Shown: positions 7,007 through 16,931, counted from the stretch's first letter. The stretch: DNA of 64,000 nt from Bacteroides sp. (GCA_023666705.1 JAMPBO010000009.1:62001-126000); one strand, 5' to 3'. Program-made: numbers and translations. The notes: generated by a model from the sequence alone, not told the origin.

Positions 7007-10000
7007 TTATAAGTCACCCTCTATACTTTCTCTTTCAACCTCCTTGCCGTTTAATTTGAAGTCGCATCGTCCATTTACGATTTCAAATACTTCAGCTCCT
7101 ACATCAACACCCAAATTATTTTTGACAGTTGTTACCAAATCTGAATTTTTTACATATATACTCGCATTGCCTGGTGTATTTCCCATCGCAATTGCTTTTT
7201 TGCCTTGAACGGATGCCGAATAAAGTGCCGATTCAATCGTGATATCTGCCGCACCATACATATTTCCAAGACCGCAAAGACGCTCGGAACGTGCACTGAT
7301 GTCAAGGGAAGCCTGTTCAACAAATATTTTACATTTTTCACCCCGAATCGTTCCAATACCCGTACATTCATTGCCGCCAAAGGATGCCTTGAGTCCCACA
7401 TGGGAAATGGACAAGTTGACGTTTCCTTCCAGCGAGCCGATGCCCACACTTGTAGCATTTGCAATGTTAAAGTCCATTTCACACATTTTGACTTCCTGGT
7501 TCATGTCCGCATAAAGCGAGCCGACACCAACAGCCTCCTCACCTGCAAGCTTTATCACATACTTGCCGCGGTTAATGTAAATGTTTCCACCATAGCCGGA
7601 ACCAATTCCAACCCCATGCATCGTATTTCCGCTTATTTCAATGGCACCATCCTGCTCAAAGTACAGGTCTCCATGTCTTTCGTTTTTGCTGTTTCCAATG
7701 CCGTATCCGTCTGTTGCAATCTGCTTTATGAACAAATCGCCGTCACCCTGAACCGTAAGCTTAGAGCTTTCAGGAACCAGAACTCCGCCCTGCTCCAAAA
7801 TATTTTCTCCCGTCAGGACAAGGGTTACGTCGCAGTTCTTTCCAAGCTTAATTCCCGGCTGGTTATTGTGCTTGCCCAAATCTACATCCTGCAATTCTAT
7901 TCTGCCTGTATAGGAATCCTTCACGACAATATCCATGTTTGCCTGAAATCCCGGTAAGCCCACAATCTTAATATCACGGTGAGGCATATTTCCCTCACCA
8001 AAGCAAATTCCCGAATACTTACCCGTAACAAGCTTAACAAGCGAAATGCTGCTTTCGGTTCCCGCATTATAAACCTTGCGTCCGCTCTGCTCCAGCGTCA
8101 ACTGGCTGTACTGTATGATTTCATTTTGAATGTTGTGATTCATATAACGGCATATTTCGGCAGACGGCTTTGCGGTGTAAAATCCCTGAATCAAATCCAC
8201 GCCCAGCGAAATAACCATCTTAAGCTCCTCGGAGGTCTCAACGCCCTCTGCCAAGGTCTTAATGTTATTGTCATGTGCAAATTCAATGATTTCCTTGACA
8301 AAATGCTGCTTCTGCGGGCTAAGCTGGATATTCGACAAAAGCATTCTGTCTATTTTAACGCAATTCGGCATATAGCGGAGCAGGTTTGTCACATTGGAAT
8401 ATCCTGTTCCGTAGTCATCTACTGCCGTTTCTACACCGACTCTCTCGTAATCCGCTTTCATTTTAGCCAGTTCATCATCATCAAGCTCTGCCTGCTCCGT
8501 AAGCTCAATTACAACCTTTCCGCTGTACTTTTCAAGCCTGTCCTTAACCATTTCAAAGTCATCCGGCTTTAACCGGTTACCCGGAATGCTGTTTATAAAT
8601 ATCTTTTTCCCTATAAACTCTTCCTCATGGTTTTCAATACATTCCAGTACATTTAAAAAGGTTGCCCGCTCCACATCGTATAATCTTCCCAAATACTCGG
8701 CAAATTTTAAAATTTCCAGCGGTGAAACAAACTGCTCGGTGTTGGAACGCATCAGTGCCTCATAAGCAAAAATTTCTCCTGTCCTCGCATCAACAATCGG
8801 CTGGAAATGATAGGTAAGCCTGTTATTGTCCAAAATATCGCTGACAACATCGACATTTTTTTGTTCCTCGGCACTAAGCTTAATCTGGCTGTTTTTCTGC
8901 ACCCTTGCCCGGTTACCATTTTTGATGCTGACTGCCTTATTGACCAGCCGCTCAAATTCCTCAGCACCGCTGACGCTATCCCTGCTTCCACCCACAACAA
9001 TGGATAATGCAGGCTCAAGTCCTTTTTCGTCATTATATGTATCAAGCTGTTTTTGGATTTTCTCCGTAATTTCAGACATCATGCTGTCTCCGTCCACTAC
9101 CGAAAACATCGTAACGAGAAATTCGCCGTTTCCAAATGAACATCGCACTCCACTTCCTGTATTGTCCAACAAAATGCGTGAAAAGTCAGATATAATTTTG
9201 TTGCTTCCGTGAACGGTATTATTTCTGCCGATGTCATTCAGACCCAAAATATCTATGGCAATCACATCTGCATAACCTGTCGCATTCGGAAACTTTCCAA
9301 GTACATCCATACAGCTTTCCATAAATCCATTGTAATTGTACAGACCTGTAACCGGATCACGAACCTGTGCCGCTTTCAAAAGAACATTTTCTTTTTTGAG
9401 CACATTGACACGACGGAAGTATTCCAAATTGTATATAATTGTTTCAAGCCACACCCTGTATTTCTCTGTATAACAGCGTGTTTCCTTTCCATAGCTGATG
9501 GCAGCAAAACCAAAACAGCGTTTTTCAAAATATAAAGGTGTGAGCGTGTATGCCTTTGGATAATCCTCCACCTCAAAAAGTGACTCAATCAGCTGCTTTT
9601 TATCATATCTTGCCGTCAAATCCACTTTACTGTCTCCCGGTCTTGATTCATTACAGCCAAGTGCATGAAGCAATTTTTCTGTGTAACCACAGCTGCTTGC
9701 GGCACTCTCCGCCCAATCCGTATTCAGGCAGATATGAAAACCATCAAACGGCTTAATCTGATGTACATATGAAAATATTGTATTGATAACGCCGTTCTCA
9801 TCCGTCTGGAGGAGCAGGTCGCTTGCCATATAATTTGTTCTGGACTGGAAGCTTTCCTGATACCCCTCAATATCCCATGAACCTGAATTTCTGTTCTCCT
9901 CTGTATCCCGTTCCATGCCACAGCCACAGCTGCTTCCGATGCACAGCTCAACCTTGGCATTAAACTCAGGCATTTCCTCACCTGCGAATATTGCATTGAT

Positions 10001-10777
10001 ACACCTGATTGCATGTGCTCCACATTCCTCTGCAGGAACCGGTGCCGATGTAAGCGTATCTCTTCCAACTCTCGCCTCAGGCAGGACATCATATCCTGTC
10101 ACGGCAATATCCTCGGGAACACGGACGCCACCCTTTACAAGCTCTCCCGCAAGTCCTATCGCCATACAGTCATTGGCACAGGCAACAGCCTGAGGTAAAT
10201 GCTCCTTGTCATGCAAAAGCTGCTTGGCAACGCTGATACCACTGCTGTACCAAAAATCGCCATAAAACACACGATTATCCGCCACCGTAAGTCCATGTTC
10301 CTCCATGCAGTCCAAAAACGCCTGCAATCTCTGCTTGGAATGCGGATGAAATTCCTTTCCCGTAAGATATGCAATATCGGTAAATCCATGTTCCTCAATC
10401 AAATGCTCCACAAGCTGTTTGGCAGGTGTATAGTGATTTGTCGTGACTGACCTGAAATATTTGCTTTCCCCATCAATACAAATAACAGGCTTTTTGCTTT
10501 GGTAAAGCTTTTCTTCTATCCAGTCTAAAACCCCTGGTGTCTGTATGGTATCTGACATGACGACGAAACCGTCAAAGGAGTCGCAGTCAACAAGAGAAAA
10601 AATGTTTGACTCTCCCTGTTCCTTTTCCTTTGTATCCTGAAATTTTTGATACATGGCAAAAATACACACGTCAAAATCACAGTCAAATGCCTCTTTCAAA
10701 AATCCCTTTATAAAGAGGCTTTGTTGATTTTCCTCCGGTTGTCCTATTAATAATGCTAATCTCCTACGCGTCCCCAC
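7007..10777 (-). CDS. Multidomain sensor: LacI-type ligand domain + degenerate GGDEF + EAL + beta-helix tail
   Basis: This protein of about 1256 residues has no membrane segment. In order it has: a LacI-type periplasmic-binding-like domain (residues about 4-290, GFVVMSDTI, DIAVTGYDVLPEA) without a helix-turn-helix; a poorly conserved middle region; a GGDEF-like domain (about 470-640, DPVTGLYNYNGF) with the active loop changed to GNGEF; and an EAL phosphodiesterase domain (about 650-900) that keeps EAL, FINS, ELTE, DDYGTG, KID, AEGVE and IQG residues. The last 310 or so residues have about seven repeats of about 28 residues with G-[IV]-G-[SN] turns (VGIGSGYGG, VGVGSLYAD, VGIGSLEGN, TGIGTIRGE), which suggest a right-handed beta-helix. 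I prefer the GTG at 10777, which has GGAGGAG 8 nt upstream. It probably breaks down cyclic di-GMP in response to a cytoplasmic ligand. It follows hydF by 44 nt. Confidence 0.85.
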   Translation of the reverse strand: MGTRRRLALLIGQPEENQQSLFIKGFLKEAFDCDFDVCIFAMYQKFQDTKEKEQGESNIFSLVDCDSFDGFVVMSDTIQTPGVLDWIEEKLYQSKKPVICIDGESKYFRSVTTNHYTPAKQLVEHLIEEHGFTDIAYLTGKEFHPHSKQRLQAFLDCMEEHGLTVADNRVFYGDFWYSSGISVAKQLLHDKEHLPQAVACANDCMAIGLAGELVKGGVRVPEDIAVTGYDVLPEARVGRDTLTSAPVPAEECGAHAIRCINAIFAGEEMPEFNAKVELCIGSSCGCGMERDTEENRNSGSWDIEGYQESFQSRTNYMASDLLLQTDENGVINTIFSYVHQIKPFDGFHICLNTDWAESAASSCGYTEKLLHALGCNESRPGDSKVDLTARYDKKQLIESLFEVEDYPKAYTLTPLYFEKRCFGFAAISYGKETRCYTEKYRVWLETIIYNLEYFRRVNVLKKENVLLKAAQVRDPVTGLYNYNGFMESCMDVLGKFPNATGYADVIAIDILGLNDIGRNNTVHGSNKIISDFSRILLDNTGSGVRCSFGNGEFLVTMFSVVDGDSMMSEITEKIQKQLDTYNDEKGLEPALSIVVGGSRDSVSGAEEFERLVNKAVSIKNGNRARVQKNSQIKLSAEEQKNVDVVSDILDNNRLTYHFQPIVDARTGEIFAYEALMRSNTEQFVSPLEILKFAEYLGRLYDVERATFLNVLECIENHEEEFIGKKIFINSIPGNRLKPDDFEMVKDRLEKYSGKVVIELTEQAELDDDELAKMKADYERVGVETAVDDYGTGYSNVTNLLRYMPNCVKIDRMLLSNIQLSPQKQHFVKEIIEFAHDNNIKTLAEGVETSEELKMVISLGVDLIQGFYTAKPSAEICRYMNHNIQNEIIQYSQLTLEQSGRKVYNAGTESSISLVKLVTGKYSGICFGEGNMPHRDIKIVGLPGFQANMDIVVKDSYTGRIELQDVDLGKHNNQPGIKLGKNCDVTLVLTGENILEQGGVLVPESSKLTVQGDGDLFIKQIATDGYGIGNSKNERHGDLYFEQDGAIEISGNTMHGVGIGSGYGGNIYINRGKYVIKLAGEEAVGVGSLYADMNQEVKMCEMDFNIANATSVGIGSLEGNVNLSISHVGLKASFGGNECTGIGTIRGEKCKIFVEQASLDISARSERLCGLGNMYGAADITIESALYSASVQGKKAIAMGNTPGNASIYVKNSDLVTTVKNNLGVDVGAEVFEIVNGRCDFKLNGKEVERESIEGDL

Positions 10778-10821
10778 AATAAACTCTCCTCCCTCGCAAG
10801 TCGTCACAATTTGTCTGCAAT

Positions 10822-12009
10822 CTATATCATCACCGGCTTTACAGCCCTGTCAAGTATTCCCTGCATAAATGCAATCACCGTTCCATAATTTGTAAATGGC
10901 ACTCCCGCATCCTCCGCACACTTCATTCGGTAGAGTACCTCTTTTTCATTCAGCATACATCCGCCGCAATGCACAATCAGCTTGTACTTTGTAAGGTCAT
11001 CCGGAAATTCTCCTCCCGATGTATAAGAAAACTGAAGATGCTTCCCCGTGTATTCCTGAAGCCATGCCGGAAGCTTTACGGTCCCAATATCCTCACATTG
11101 TCTGTGATGGGTACATCCCTCGCAAATCAAAACCCTATCTTCTCCCTCCAGTGTATCAAGGGTCTTCACGCCTGCAACTGCCGTGTCAAGAAAGCCCTTA
11201 TACCTCGCCATAAGGATGGAAAAGGATGTAAGACTTATATCCGTCGGCACGATATGCTTTACAACATTAAACACCTGACTGTCGGTAATTATCATACGCG
11301 GCTTTTCCTTTAATCTATCCATGGCATCCACAAGACCACTTTCCTTCACTACCATGGGAAGTGCTCCTGCATCAAGTAAATCCCGTATCACCTGTTGCTG
11401 TGGAAGTATCAGTCTTCCCTTTGGTGCAGCAGAGTCTATCGGCACTACAAGAATAACAATATCCCCACCTTCCACCAAGTCGGAAACAAGCGGTTTTTCC
11501 TCCCTGTTTCCTGCTATCAGCGTTATTTTCTCTTTTAACTGGTTAATATTTTTCTTGTCCTTTGCACTGACAAGCACCGCATTTTCCTCCTCGGCAAGCC
11601 TACGCATATCCTTAACCGAAAGAAGGTCACATTTGTTATATACTACAAGATATTTGATACCTTTATCCTTAAATATCTCTATCAGCTCGTTGTCATTATC
11701 GCTCATCCCTTCCGTGGAGTCCACCACAAGAATGGCGACATCGGTTTTATTGAGCACCTGCTTTGTTTTTTTGACACGAAGCTCACCTATTTCACCCCTG
11801 TCGTCAAAGCCAGGCGTATCTATAATAAGAACAGGGCCTATCGGTAAAAGCTCCATCGCTTTTGTGACAGGGTCCGTCGTTGTTCCAAGCACATCCGAGA
11901 CAACCGACATATCCTGATTTGTGACAGCATTCACCACCGAAGATTTACCTGCATTTCGTCTTCCGAAAAAGCCTATATGTAATCTGTTAGCCGATGGCGT
12001 CCCATTCAT
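10822..12009 (-). CDS. hydF: [FeFe]-hydrogenase maturation GTPase HydF
   Basis: This is a scaffold on which the 2Fe subcluster of [FeFe]-hydrogenase is assembled before delivery to HydA. The 395 residues show an N-terminal GTPase (GRRNAGKSS P-loop, DTPGF, NKCD) and a C-terminal cluster-binding part with the C-x-H...H-C-x-x-C signature (CTHHRQC and VHCGGCM). The start is taken at the ATG at 12009 after AGGGGGATAAG; a GTG immediately before is possible. It follows hydG by 21 nt in the same operon. hydE and hydrogenase structural genes are not in this window. Confidence 0.95.
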   Translation of the reverse strand: MNGTPSANRLHIGFFGRRNAGKSSVVNAVTNQDMSVVSDVLGTTTDPVTKAMELLPIGPVLIIDTPGFDDRGEIGELRVKKTKQVLNKTDVAILVVDSTEGMSDNDNELIEIFKDKGIKYLVVYNKCDLLSVKDMRRLAEEENAVLVSAKDKKNINQLKEKITLIAGNREEKPLVSDLVEGGDIVILVVPIDSAAPKGRLILPQQQVIRDLLDAGALPMVVKESGLVDAMDRLKEKPRMIITDSQVFNVVKHIVPTDISLTSFSILMARYKGFLDTAVAGVKTLDTLEGEDRVLICEGCTHHRQCEDIGTVKLPAWLQEYTGKHLQFSYTSGGEFPDDLTKYKLIVHCGGCMLNEKEVLYRMKCAEDAGVPFTNYGTVIAFMQGILDRAVKPVMI

Positions 12010-12030
12010 CACCTTATCCCCCTGTCAAAT

Positions 12031-13449
12031 TTAAAATCTGAAATCTCTCATTCCATTTTCAATATTCTTAAGATTTTCCCTGCATATTTCACGTACCTTT
12101 TCCTTAGGAATATTGTTAAGTTCTGCCTCTATCAGTGCCTCGCCGATTTTTCTTGTATCCTCCGATGCATAATCGCAGAGAAATTCCTTCAACGTCATAA
12201 GTGCATTTGGATGACAGCAGTTTTGAATTTGACCTGATTTACAAAGGGACATGAAACGATCTCCTGTTCTGCCCTCTCTGTAGCATGCCGTACAAAAGCT
12301 TGGTATGTAGCCAAGCTCCATAAGCCATTTTACAACCTCATCCAAGGTTCGTGTATCGCTCACATCAAACTGCTCAGAGTTTTCATCCTCCGGCTCAGGC
12401 TCATAATATCCTCCAACACTGGTTCTTGATGCACCACTTATCTGGGAAACACCCAGACGGATAACCTTTTCCCTGACCTGTTTGCTCTCTCTTGTGGAAA
12501 TAATCATTCCCGTATATGGCACACTGATTCTTATGAGTGCACATAACTTTGCAAATATATCATCATCAATTCCATTATCAAATGCATCCGGGTCTATATC
12601 ATCCGCATGCTTTATCCTCGGAACACTTATGGTATGGGGACCCACACCATGAACCGCCTCCAAATGTTCTGCATGCATGAGAAGTCCCGCAAACTCATAT
12701 CTGTAAAGTTCAAGTCCGAACAATACGCCCAGTCCCACATCATCAATGCCACCCTCCATGGCTCTGTCCATTGCCTCCGTATGGTAGGCATAGTTGCTTT
12801 TAGGACCATATGGGTGCAGCTCCTCATAACTCTTTTTGTTATAGGTTTCCTGAAACAAAATATATGTACCGATGCCTGCATCGGCAAGCATACGATATTC
12901 CTCAACAGTTGTTGCGGCTATGTTTACATTTACTCTCCTGATTGCTCCATTTTTGTGTTTGATGCTGTAAATAGTTTTAATACACTCTAATATATACTCT
13001 ATCGGATTGTTTTGAGGGTCCTCTCCCGCTTCTATGGCAAGCCGCTTGTGCCCCATATCCTGCAGTGCAATAACCTCTTCCCGTATATCCTCCTGCGTAA
13101 GCTTTTTTCTTGCAATATGCTTGTTTGATATATGGTACGGACAATATTTACATCCGTTTATACAGTAATTGGACAAATATAGCGGGGCAAACATAACGAT
13201 TCTGTTACCGTAAAAATCTTTCTTGATCTGCTCTGCCAGTGCATACATTTGCTCTATCCTGCCTGCGTCAGAACACGCAAGCAAAACCGATGCCTCCCTA
13301 TGGCTAAGCCCCTTTCGCTCCTTTGCCTTTTCCAGAATACTGTCAATTAGTTCGAAATTGTCCTTGTTTGCATCTGCATATGCAAGTGTTTCTTTTATCT
13401 CATCATCATCTATGAATTCCTCTGCCTTCAAAGATTTTGGATTGTACAT
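12031..13449 (-). CDS. hydG: [FeFe]-hydrogenase maturase HydG (tyrosine-cleaving radical SAM)
   Basis: HydG cleaves tyrosine to give the CO and CN ligands of the hydrogenase active site. The 472 residues are the normal length. The CX3CX2C radical-SAM motif is CINGCKYCPY, and the C-terminal second-cluster motif begins CTACYREGRTGDRFM and continues to CKSGQIQNCCHPNA. The protein shows the family-typical ISGASRTSVGGY stretch. AGAGGGA precedes the ATG. It lies 24 nt downstream of pyk and 21 nt upstream of hydF, so hydrogenase maturation appears to be co-transcribed with the last step of glycolysis. Confidence 0.96.
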   Translation of the reverse strand: MYNPKSLKAEEFIDDDEIKETLAYADANKDNFELIDSILEKAKERKGLSHREASVLLACSDAGRIEQMYALAEQIKKDFYGNRIVMFAPLYLSNYCINGCKYCPYHISNKHIARKKLTQEDIREEVIALQDMGHKRLAIEAGEDPQNNPIEYILECIKTIYSIKHKNGAIRRVNVNIAATTVEEYRMLADAGIGTYILFQETYNKKSYEELHPYGPKSNYAYHTEAMDRAMEGGIDDVGLGVLFGLELYRYEFAGLLMHAEHLEAVHGVGPHTISVPRIKHADDIDPDAFDNGIDDDIFAKLCALIRISVPYTGMIISTRESKQVREKVIRLGVSQISGASRTSVGGYYEPEPEDENSEQFDVSDTRTLDEVVKWLMELGYIPSFCTACYREGRTGDRFMSLCKSGQIQNCCHPNALMTLKEFLCDYASEDTRKIGEALIEAELNNIPKEKVREICRENLKNIENGMRDFRF

Positions 13450-13473
13450 ACGATCCCTCTTCTCTTAATTAAT

Positions 13474-14892
13474 TTACTCAACTGCTTCTACTTTCAGAAT
13501 GTTTGTGTTGCCTGAAACCCCAAGCGGCACTCCTGCCGTCAGAACAATCATGTCCTTTGGTGACAGAAGTCCTCTGTCCTTTGCCGTATCAACCGCATGA
13601 TCGAACAAGTCAAAGATTTCATTTTTCTCCTCAAGATGTATCGGTGTTACGCCCCATGACATATTGAGCTGTCTGTATGCCTTATTGCTCGTCGTTCCCG
13701 CAATAATATTGCAGGTAGGTCTGTATTTTGAAATCATCCTTGCAGATGTTCCTGACTTTGTGACCGTGACAATTGCACTTGCATTTAAGTCAATGGCAGT
13801 TGTACACGTTGCGTGGCACACCGCATCTGTCACATTTGGATTTGCTTTTCTCTCTCTCTGGAAAAACCGCTTTCTGTAATCAATATCTTCTTCCGTTCTC
13901 TCTGCAATTCTCACCATGGTCTGAACTGACTCCACAGGATAAAGTCCTGCCGCAGTTTCTCCTGAGAGCATAATTGCACTTGTTCCGTCATAAATTGCAT
14001 TTGCAACGTCTGTAGTCTCCGCCCTCGTCGGACGTGGATTTTTCATCATGGAGTCAAGCATCTGGGTTGCAGTCACAACCTGCTTTCCTGCATTATAAAC
14101 CTTTCGGATAATCATTTTCTGGACAATCGGAACTTCCTCTCCCGCTATCTCAACACCCATGTCTCCTCTTGCTACCATAATGCCGTCTGAGACATATATG
14201 ATATCATCAATATGATTAATACCCTCTGCATTTTCTATCTTGGATATAATGTTGATATCCTGTCCGCCATTTGCATTTAACAAATCTCTAATCTCCAGTA
14301 CATCCTTTGCACTTCTTACAAACGATGCAGCAATAAAATCAACATCATTTTCAATACCGAATTTGATATCCTCAATATCCTTTTCACTCATGTAAGGCAT
14401 GTTGAGGTGAACGCCCGGAACATTGATTCCCTTGTGATTGGAAATAAACCCGCCATTTATTACCTTACAGCGGATATCCTCATCATTTATCTCCTCAACC
14501 TCCATCTTTATCAGTCCGTCGTCAATGAGAATGGTCGTGCCAATCTCGACGTCATTTGCAAGGTCCTTATAGGTAATGGAAGCAACCGTGCTGTCTCCCA
14601 TGATTTCTCTCGTTGTGAGTGTAAATGTCTGTCCCTCAACAACCTCAACCTTCCCACCCTCAAAATCCCTGGTTCTGATTTCAGGTCCCTTTGTATCGAG
14701 CAGAATTGCCACCGGCTTGTCCAGCTCTCTCCTCAGCTTTTTAATCATTTCTATACGTTCCTTATGGTCATCGTGGGTTCCGTGGGAAAAATTCAGCCTT
14801 GCAACATCCATGCCCTCCTCAATAAGCTTCCGGAGAACAGCCTCATCCTTGGTTGCAGGTCCTAAAGTACATACTATTTTTGTCTTTCTCAT
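13474..14892 (-). CDS. pyk: Pyruvate kinase
   Basis: This enzyme converts phosphoenolpyruvate and ADP to pyruvate and ATP. The 472 residues start MRKTKIVCTLGPATKDEAVLR, with the active-site segments LNFSHG, LDTKGPEIRT, ISKIENAEGI and MVARGDMGVEI, and the effector-binding C-terminal domain. It lacks the extra C-terminal PEP-utiliser-like domain found in many Bacillus enzymes. AAAGGAA precedes the ATG. First gene of a pyk-hydG-hydF cluster; its product pyruvate feeds the split pyruvate formate-lyase encoded in the same window. Confidence 0.97.
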   Translation of the reverse strand: MRKTKIVCTLGPATKDEAVLRKLIEEGMDVARLNFSHGTHDDHKERIEMIKKLRRELDKPVAILLDTKGPEIRTRDFEGGKVEVVEGQTFTLTTREIMGDSTVASITYKDLANDVEIGTTILIDDGLIKMEVEEINDEDIRCKVINGGFISNHKGINVPGVHLNMPYMSEKDIEDIKFGIENDVDFIAASFVRSAKDVLEIRDLLNANGGQDINIISKIENAEGINHIDDIIYVSDGIMVARGDMGVEIAGEEVPIVQKMIIRKVYNAGKQVVTATQMLDSMMKNPRPTRAETTDVANAIYDGTSAIMLSGETAAGLYPVESVQTMVRIAERTEEDIDYRKRFFQRERKANPNVTDAVCHATCTTAIDLNASAIVTVTKSGTSARMISKYRPTCNIIAGTTSNKAYRQLNMSWGVTPIHLEEKNEIFDLFDHAVDTAKDRGLLSPKDMIVLTAGVPLGVSGNTNILKVEAVE

Positions 14893-15040
14893 ACTGATTT
14901 CCTTTCTGATTTACAAAACATATTTTAATTCTAACCCTTATCCGTTCAAAATATAATAATTATTTTCATTATACAAACTGGCGGCATATTTGTAAATCAA
15001 TTTATTTGTGATATTTCAGATTTATTTGCAGACAATATTT

Positions 15041-15078
15041 AAGCTGCCTGCAGGATAGAGCATATGCAGGCAGCTTTT
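15041..15078 (-). terminator. Hairpin terminator after the sigma-factor gene
   Basis: The perfect 12-bp stem AAGCTGCCTGCA / TGCAGGCAGCTT has a 14-nt loop. On the minus strand it is followed by a poor T-tract (TTAAATATTG), so termination could be partial. On the plus strand TTTT follows. Confidence 0.65.
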
Positions 15079-15092
15079 AGTACCACTTTCAC

Positions 15093-16931
15093 CTATTCAA
15101 ATTCATACAAAGGGTAGTCTTCACCCTCACTATAGTCATATGCCTCCTTTGTACCATACCGTATTGTCACGCTTCCCCCATACATACTGCTGCATGCTTC
15201 TGTGACCGTGAGGTCCAAAACGTAATCTCCCCTATCATAAAATAGGCTATACACTATGGTTCCTCCTCCCTTTTGCACCGTATCAGCAAATTCTTCCTGC
15301 TGCCCCTCTCTGTCCGTAAAAGCGGTTGTATTCATTATGGCATATATTTTTGACGGCTTTCCTAATATTTCCATAACATGTGGTAATTCTTCCCGTATTT
15401 TATTTTCATTATACTCCGTAAATGGACTATACCCTACATTATCCACATAGACAAATTGATTATTTTCTATGCACTCTTTTAATGTAAGTGATTCGTCTGT
15501 CATGTTATACACATCTATCATCATACACTTGTTATAGACATCCTTGTCTTCGTATACCCATACGCTCCATGACTCCCCTGGTGATACTTTCTTGTCTGTA
15601 TAATTTAATATATCGTCAAACGAATATGTTTCGATTCTGTCTTCCAAAGGTGGCTTGCAACTAAAATAATGATACGACATTATCATATCCTCTAAGCTTG
15701 CTCCAAACGCAAACTTATCCCAAAACATTAAGCCTCCAAAATCCTTTTCCTCATATGAACCTAAATCAGCATACTTTAACCAAAATGGCGGATAGCCATA
15801 TTCCTCCTCTTCCTCCCAGTTTCCTGAAAATTCTGCCACAGCCTGCGTAGTATCAGTTTCCTCCTCTGTATCTGTTATTTTTGTATCAACAAGCTGTTCT
15901 TCCATTTCCGTCGTTACCCCGCTGTCCACAGCCTCATCTGATTTGTTGTTTTTCACTAACGCAAATATGCCAACTCCCACCACAGCCATAGCCACAGCTC
16001 CAATGGCTATTTTAACCTTTAATGCAACTCCTGCTTTCATCATTCCTCCCACAACTCCTTTTCCTGTATTTCCTGCAATCATTCCGACTGCGTTTCCTGC
16101 TCCACTTTCTGCAACTGCTCCAGCTACATTTCCTGCTCCATTTTCCGCAACTGCTCCGACTGCGTTTCCTACTCCATTTTCCGCAACCGTCCCAGCTACA
16201 TTTCCCATTACATCATCTGTCGCATATGCCGACATCGTTCCTCCTGCAAAGCTTGTCAGGATTTGCCCCATAATCTGTGGCAGCATATCAGGTATGATCA
16301 TGGAATTTACTTCCTCGTACAAAAGACGCATAAGCAGCGGCACTCCTACAACAGAGTAAAGCTTATCGTTGTTTTTGTTCTCGTATGCCTGTACACCGTC
16401 CCTGATTTTTGCACGTGCAACACTCAGCCTGTATTTTACCGTTCCCGGTGGACACTCCATAATATCTGCTACCTCATCAACAGTAAGACCGTTAAAATAA
16501 TAAAGGATTACCGTTTGGTATTGGATATCCGTGAGGGACGTTCTCATAATGTCCATAACAAGCTTTCTTTTTTCCTTTTGGGTAATGTATTCCTCTGGAA
16601 GAAAGTTCTCGTTTTCCTCCGCCAGCTGACTATCCATGTCCTCCACATCTACAAAGGACGGCGTCTTTTTCATTAATATCTTCTTGCATTTATTCACTGC
16701 AATATGGTTAATCCACGGAACAAATTTCCCACCATCATTCAGCTGCCATAGTTTTTCATATGCAATTGCATACACCTCCTGCACAACGTCCTTTGCATCC
16801 TCCTCATTGCCGAGCAAACTGACACAGATAAAATACACGGCTCTGCAACTTACCATGTACAATGCTTCAAATGACTGCTGATTACCCTGTTTTACTTCCT
16901 CGACCAGTTGTCTGATTTGGTTTTCATCCAT
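15093..16931 (-). CDS. Sigma-70 family (ECF-like) factor fused to a membrane anchor and extracytoplasmic domain
   Basis: Residues 1-175 or so are an ECF-type sigma factor. Region 2 reads LLGNEEDAKDVVQEVYAIAYEKLWQL and region 4 reads VILYYFNGLTVDEVADIMECPPGTVKYRLSVARAKI. A linker of about 110 residues contains three and a half copies of a 12-residue repeat (GNVAGTVAENGV type). One membrane helix (KVKIAIGAVAMAVVGVGIFALV) follows, then an acidic stretch and about 230 residues predicted outside the cell. Most ECF factors are about 170-190 residues and are held by a separate anti-sigma protein; here the tether is in the same chain. I start at the ATG at 16931, which has AAGGAGG 9 nt upstream. Release of the sigma part by proteolysis is a reasonable inference. 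It could instead be inactive as a sigma factor and serve as a sensor. Confidence 0.85.
   Translation of the reverse strand: MDENQIRQLVEEVKQGNQQSFEALYMVSCRAVYFICVSLLGNEEDAKDVVQEVYAIAYEKLWQLNDGGKFVPWINHIAVNKCKKILMKKTPSFVDVEDMDSQLAEENENFLPEEYITQKEKRKLVMDIMRTSLTDIQYQTVILYYFNGLTVDEVADIMECPPGTVKYRLSVARAKIRDGVQAYENKNNDKLYSVVGVPLLMRLLYEEVNSMIIPDMLPQIMGQILTSFAGGTMSAYATDDVMGNVAGTVAENGVGNAVGAVAENGAGNVAGAVAESGAGNAVGMIAGNTGKGVVGGMMKAGVALKVKIAIGAVAMAVVGVGIFALVKNNKSDEAVDSGVTTEMEEQLVDTKITDTEEETDTTQAVAEFSGNWEEEEEYGYPPFWLKYADLGSYEEKDFGGLMFWDKFAFGASLEDMIMSYHYFSCKPPLEDRIETYSFDDILNYTDKKVSPGESWSVWVYEDKDVYNKCMMIDVYNMTDESLTLKECIENNQFVYVDNVGYSPFTEYNENKIREELPHVMEILGKPSKIYAIMNTTAFTDREGQQEEFADTVQKGGGTIVYSLFYDRGDYVLDLTVTEACSSMYGGSVTIRYGTKEAYDYSEGEDYPLYEFE
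16083..16205 (-). repeat. In-frame 36-nt tandem repeat inside the tethered sigma-factor gene
   Basis: About 3.4 copies of a 36-nt unit encode GN[VA][AV]G[TA]VAE[NS]G[VA]. The unit is a multiple of three, so copy-number change would alter only the length of the linker between the sigma domain and the membrane helix. Confidence 0.85.

Noticed and set aside
7205..8572. Long plus-strand open frames opposite the sensor gene
   Set aside because: They are antisense to the clearly coding EAL/beta-helix gene, have no family similarity and lack good ribosome sites.
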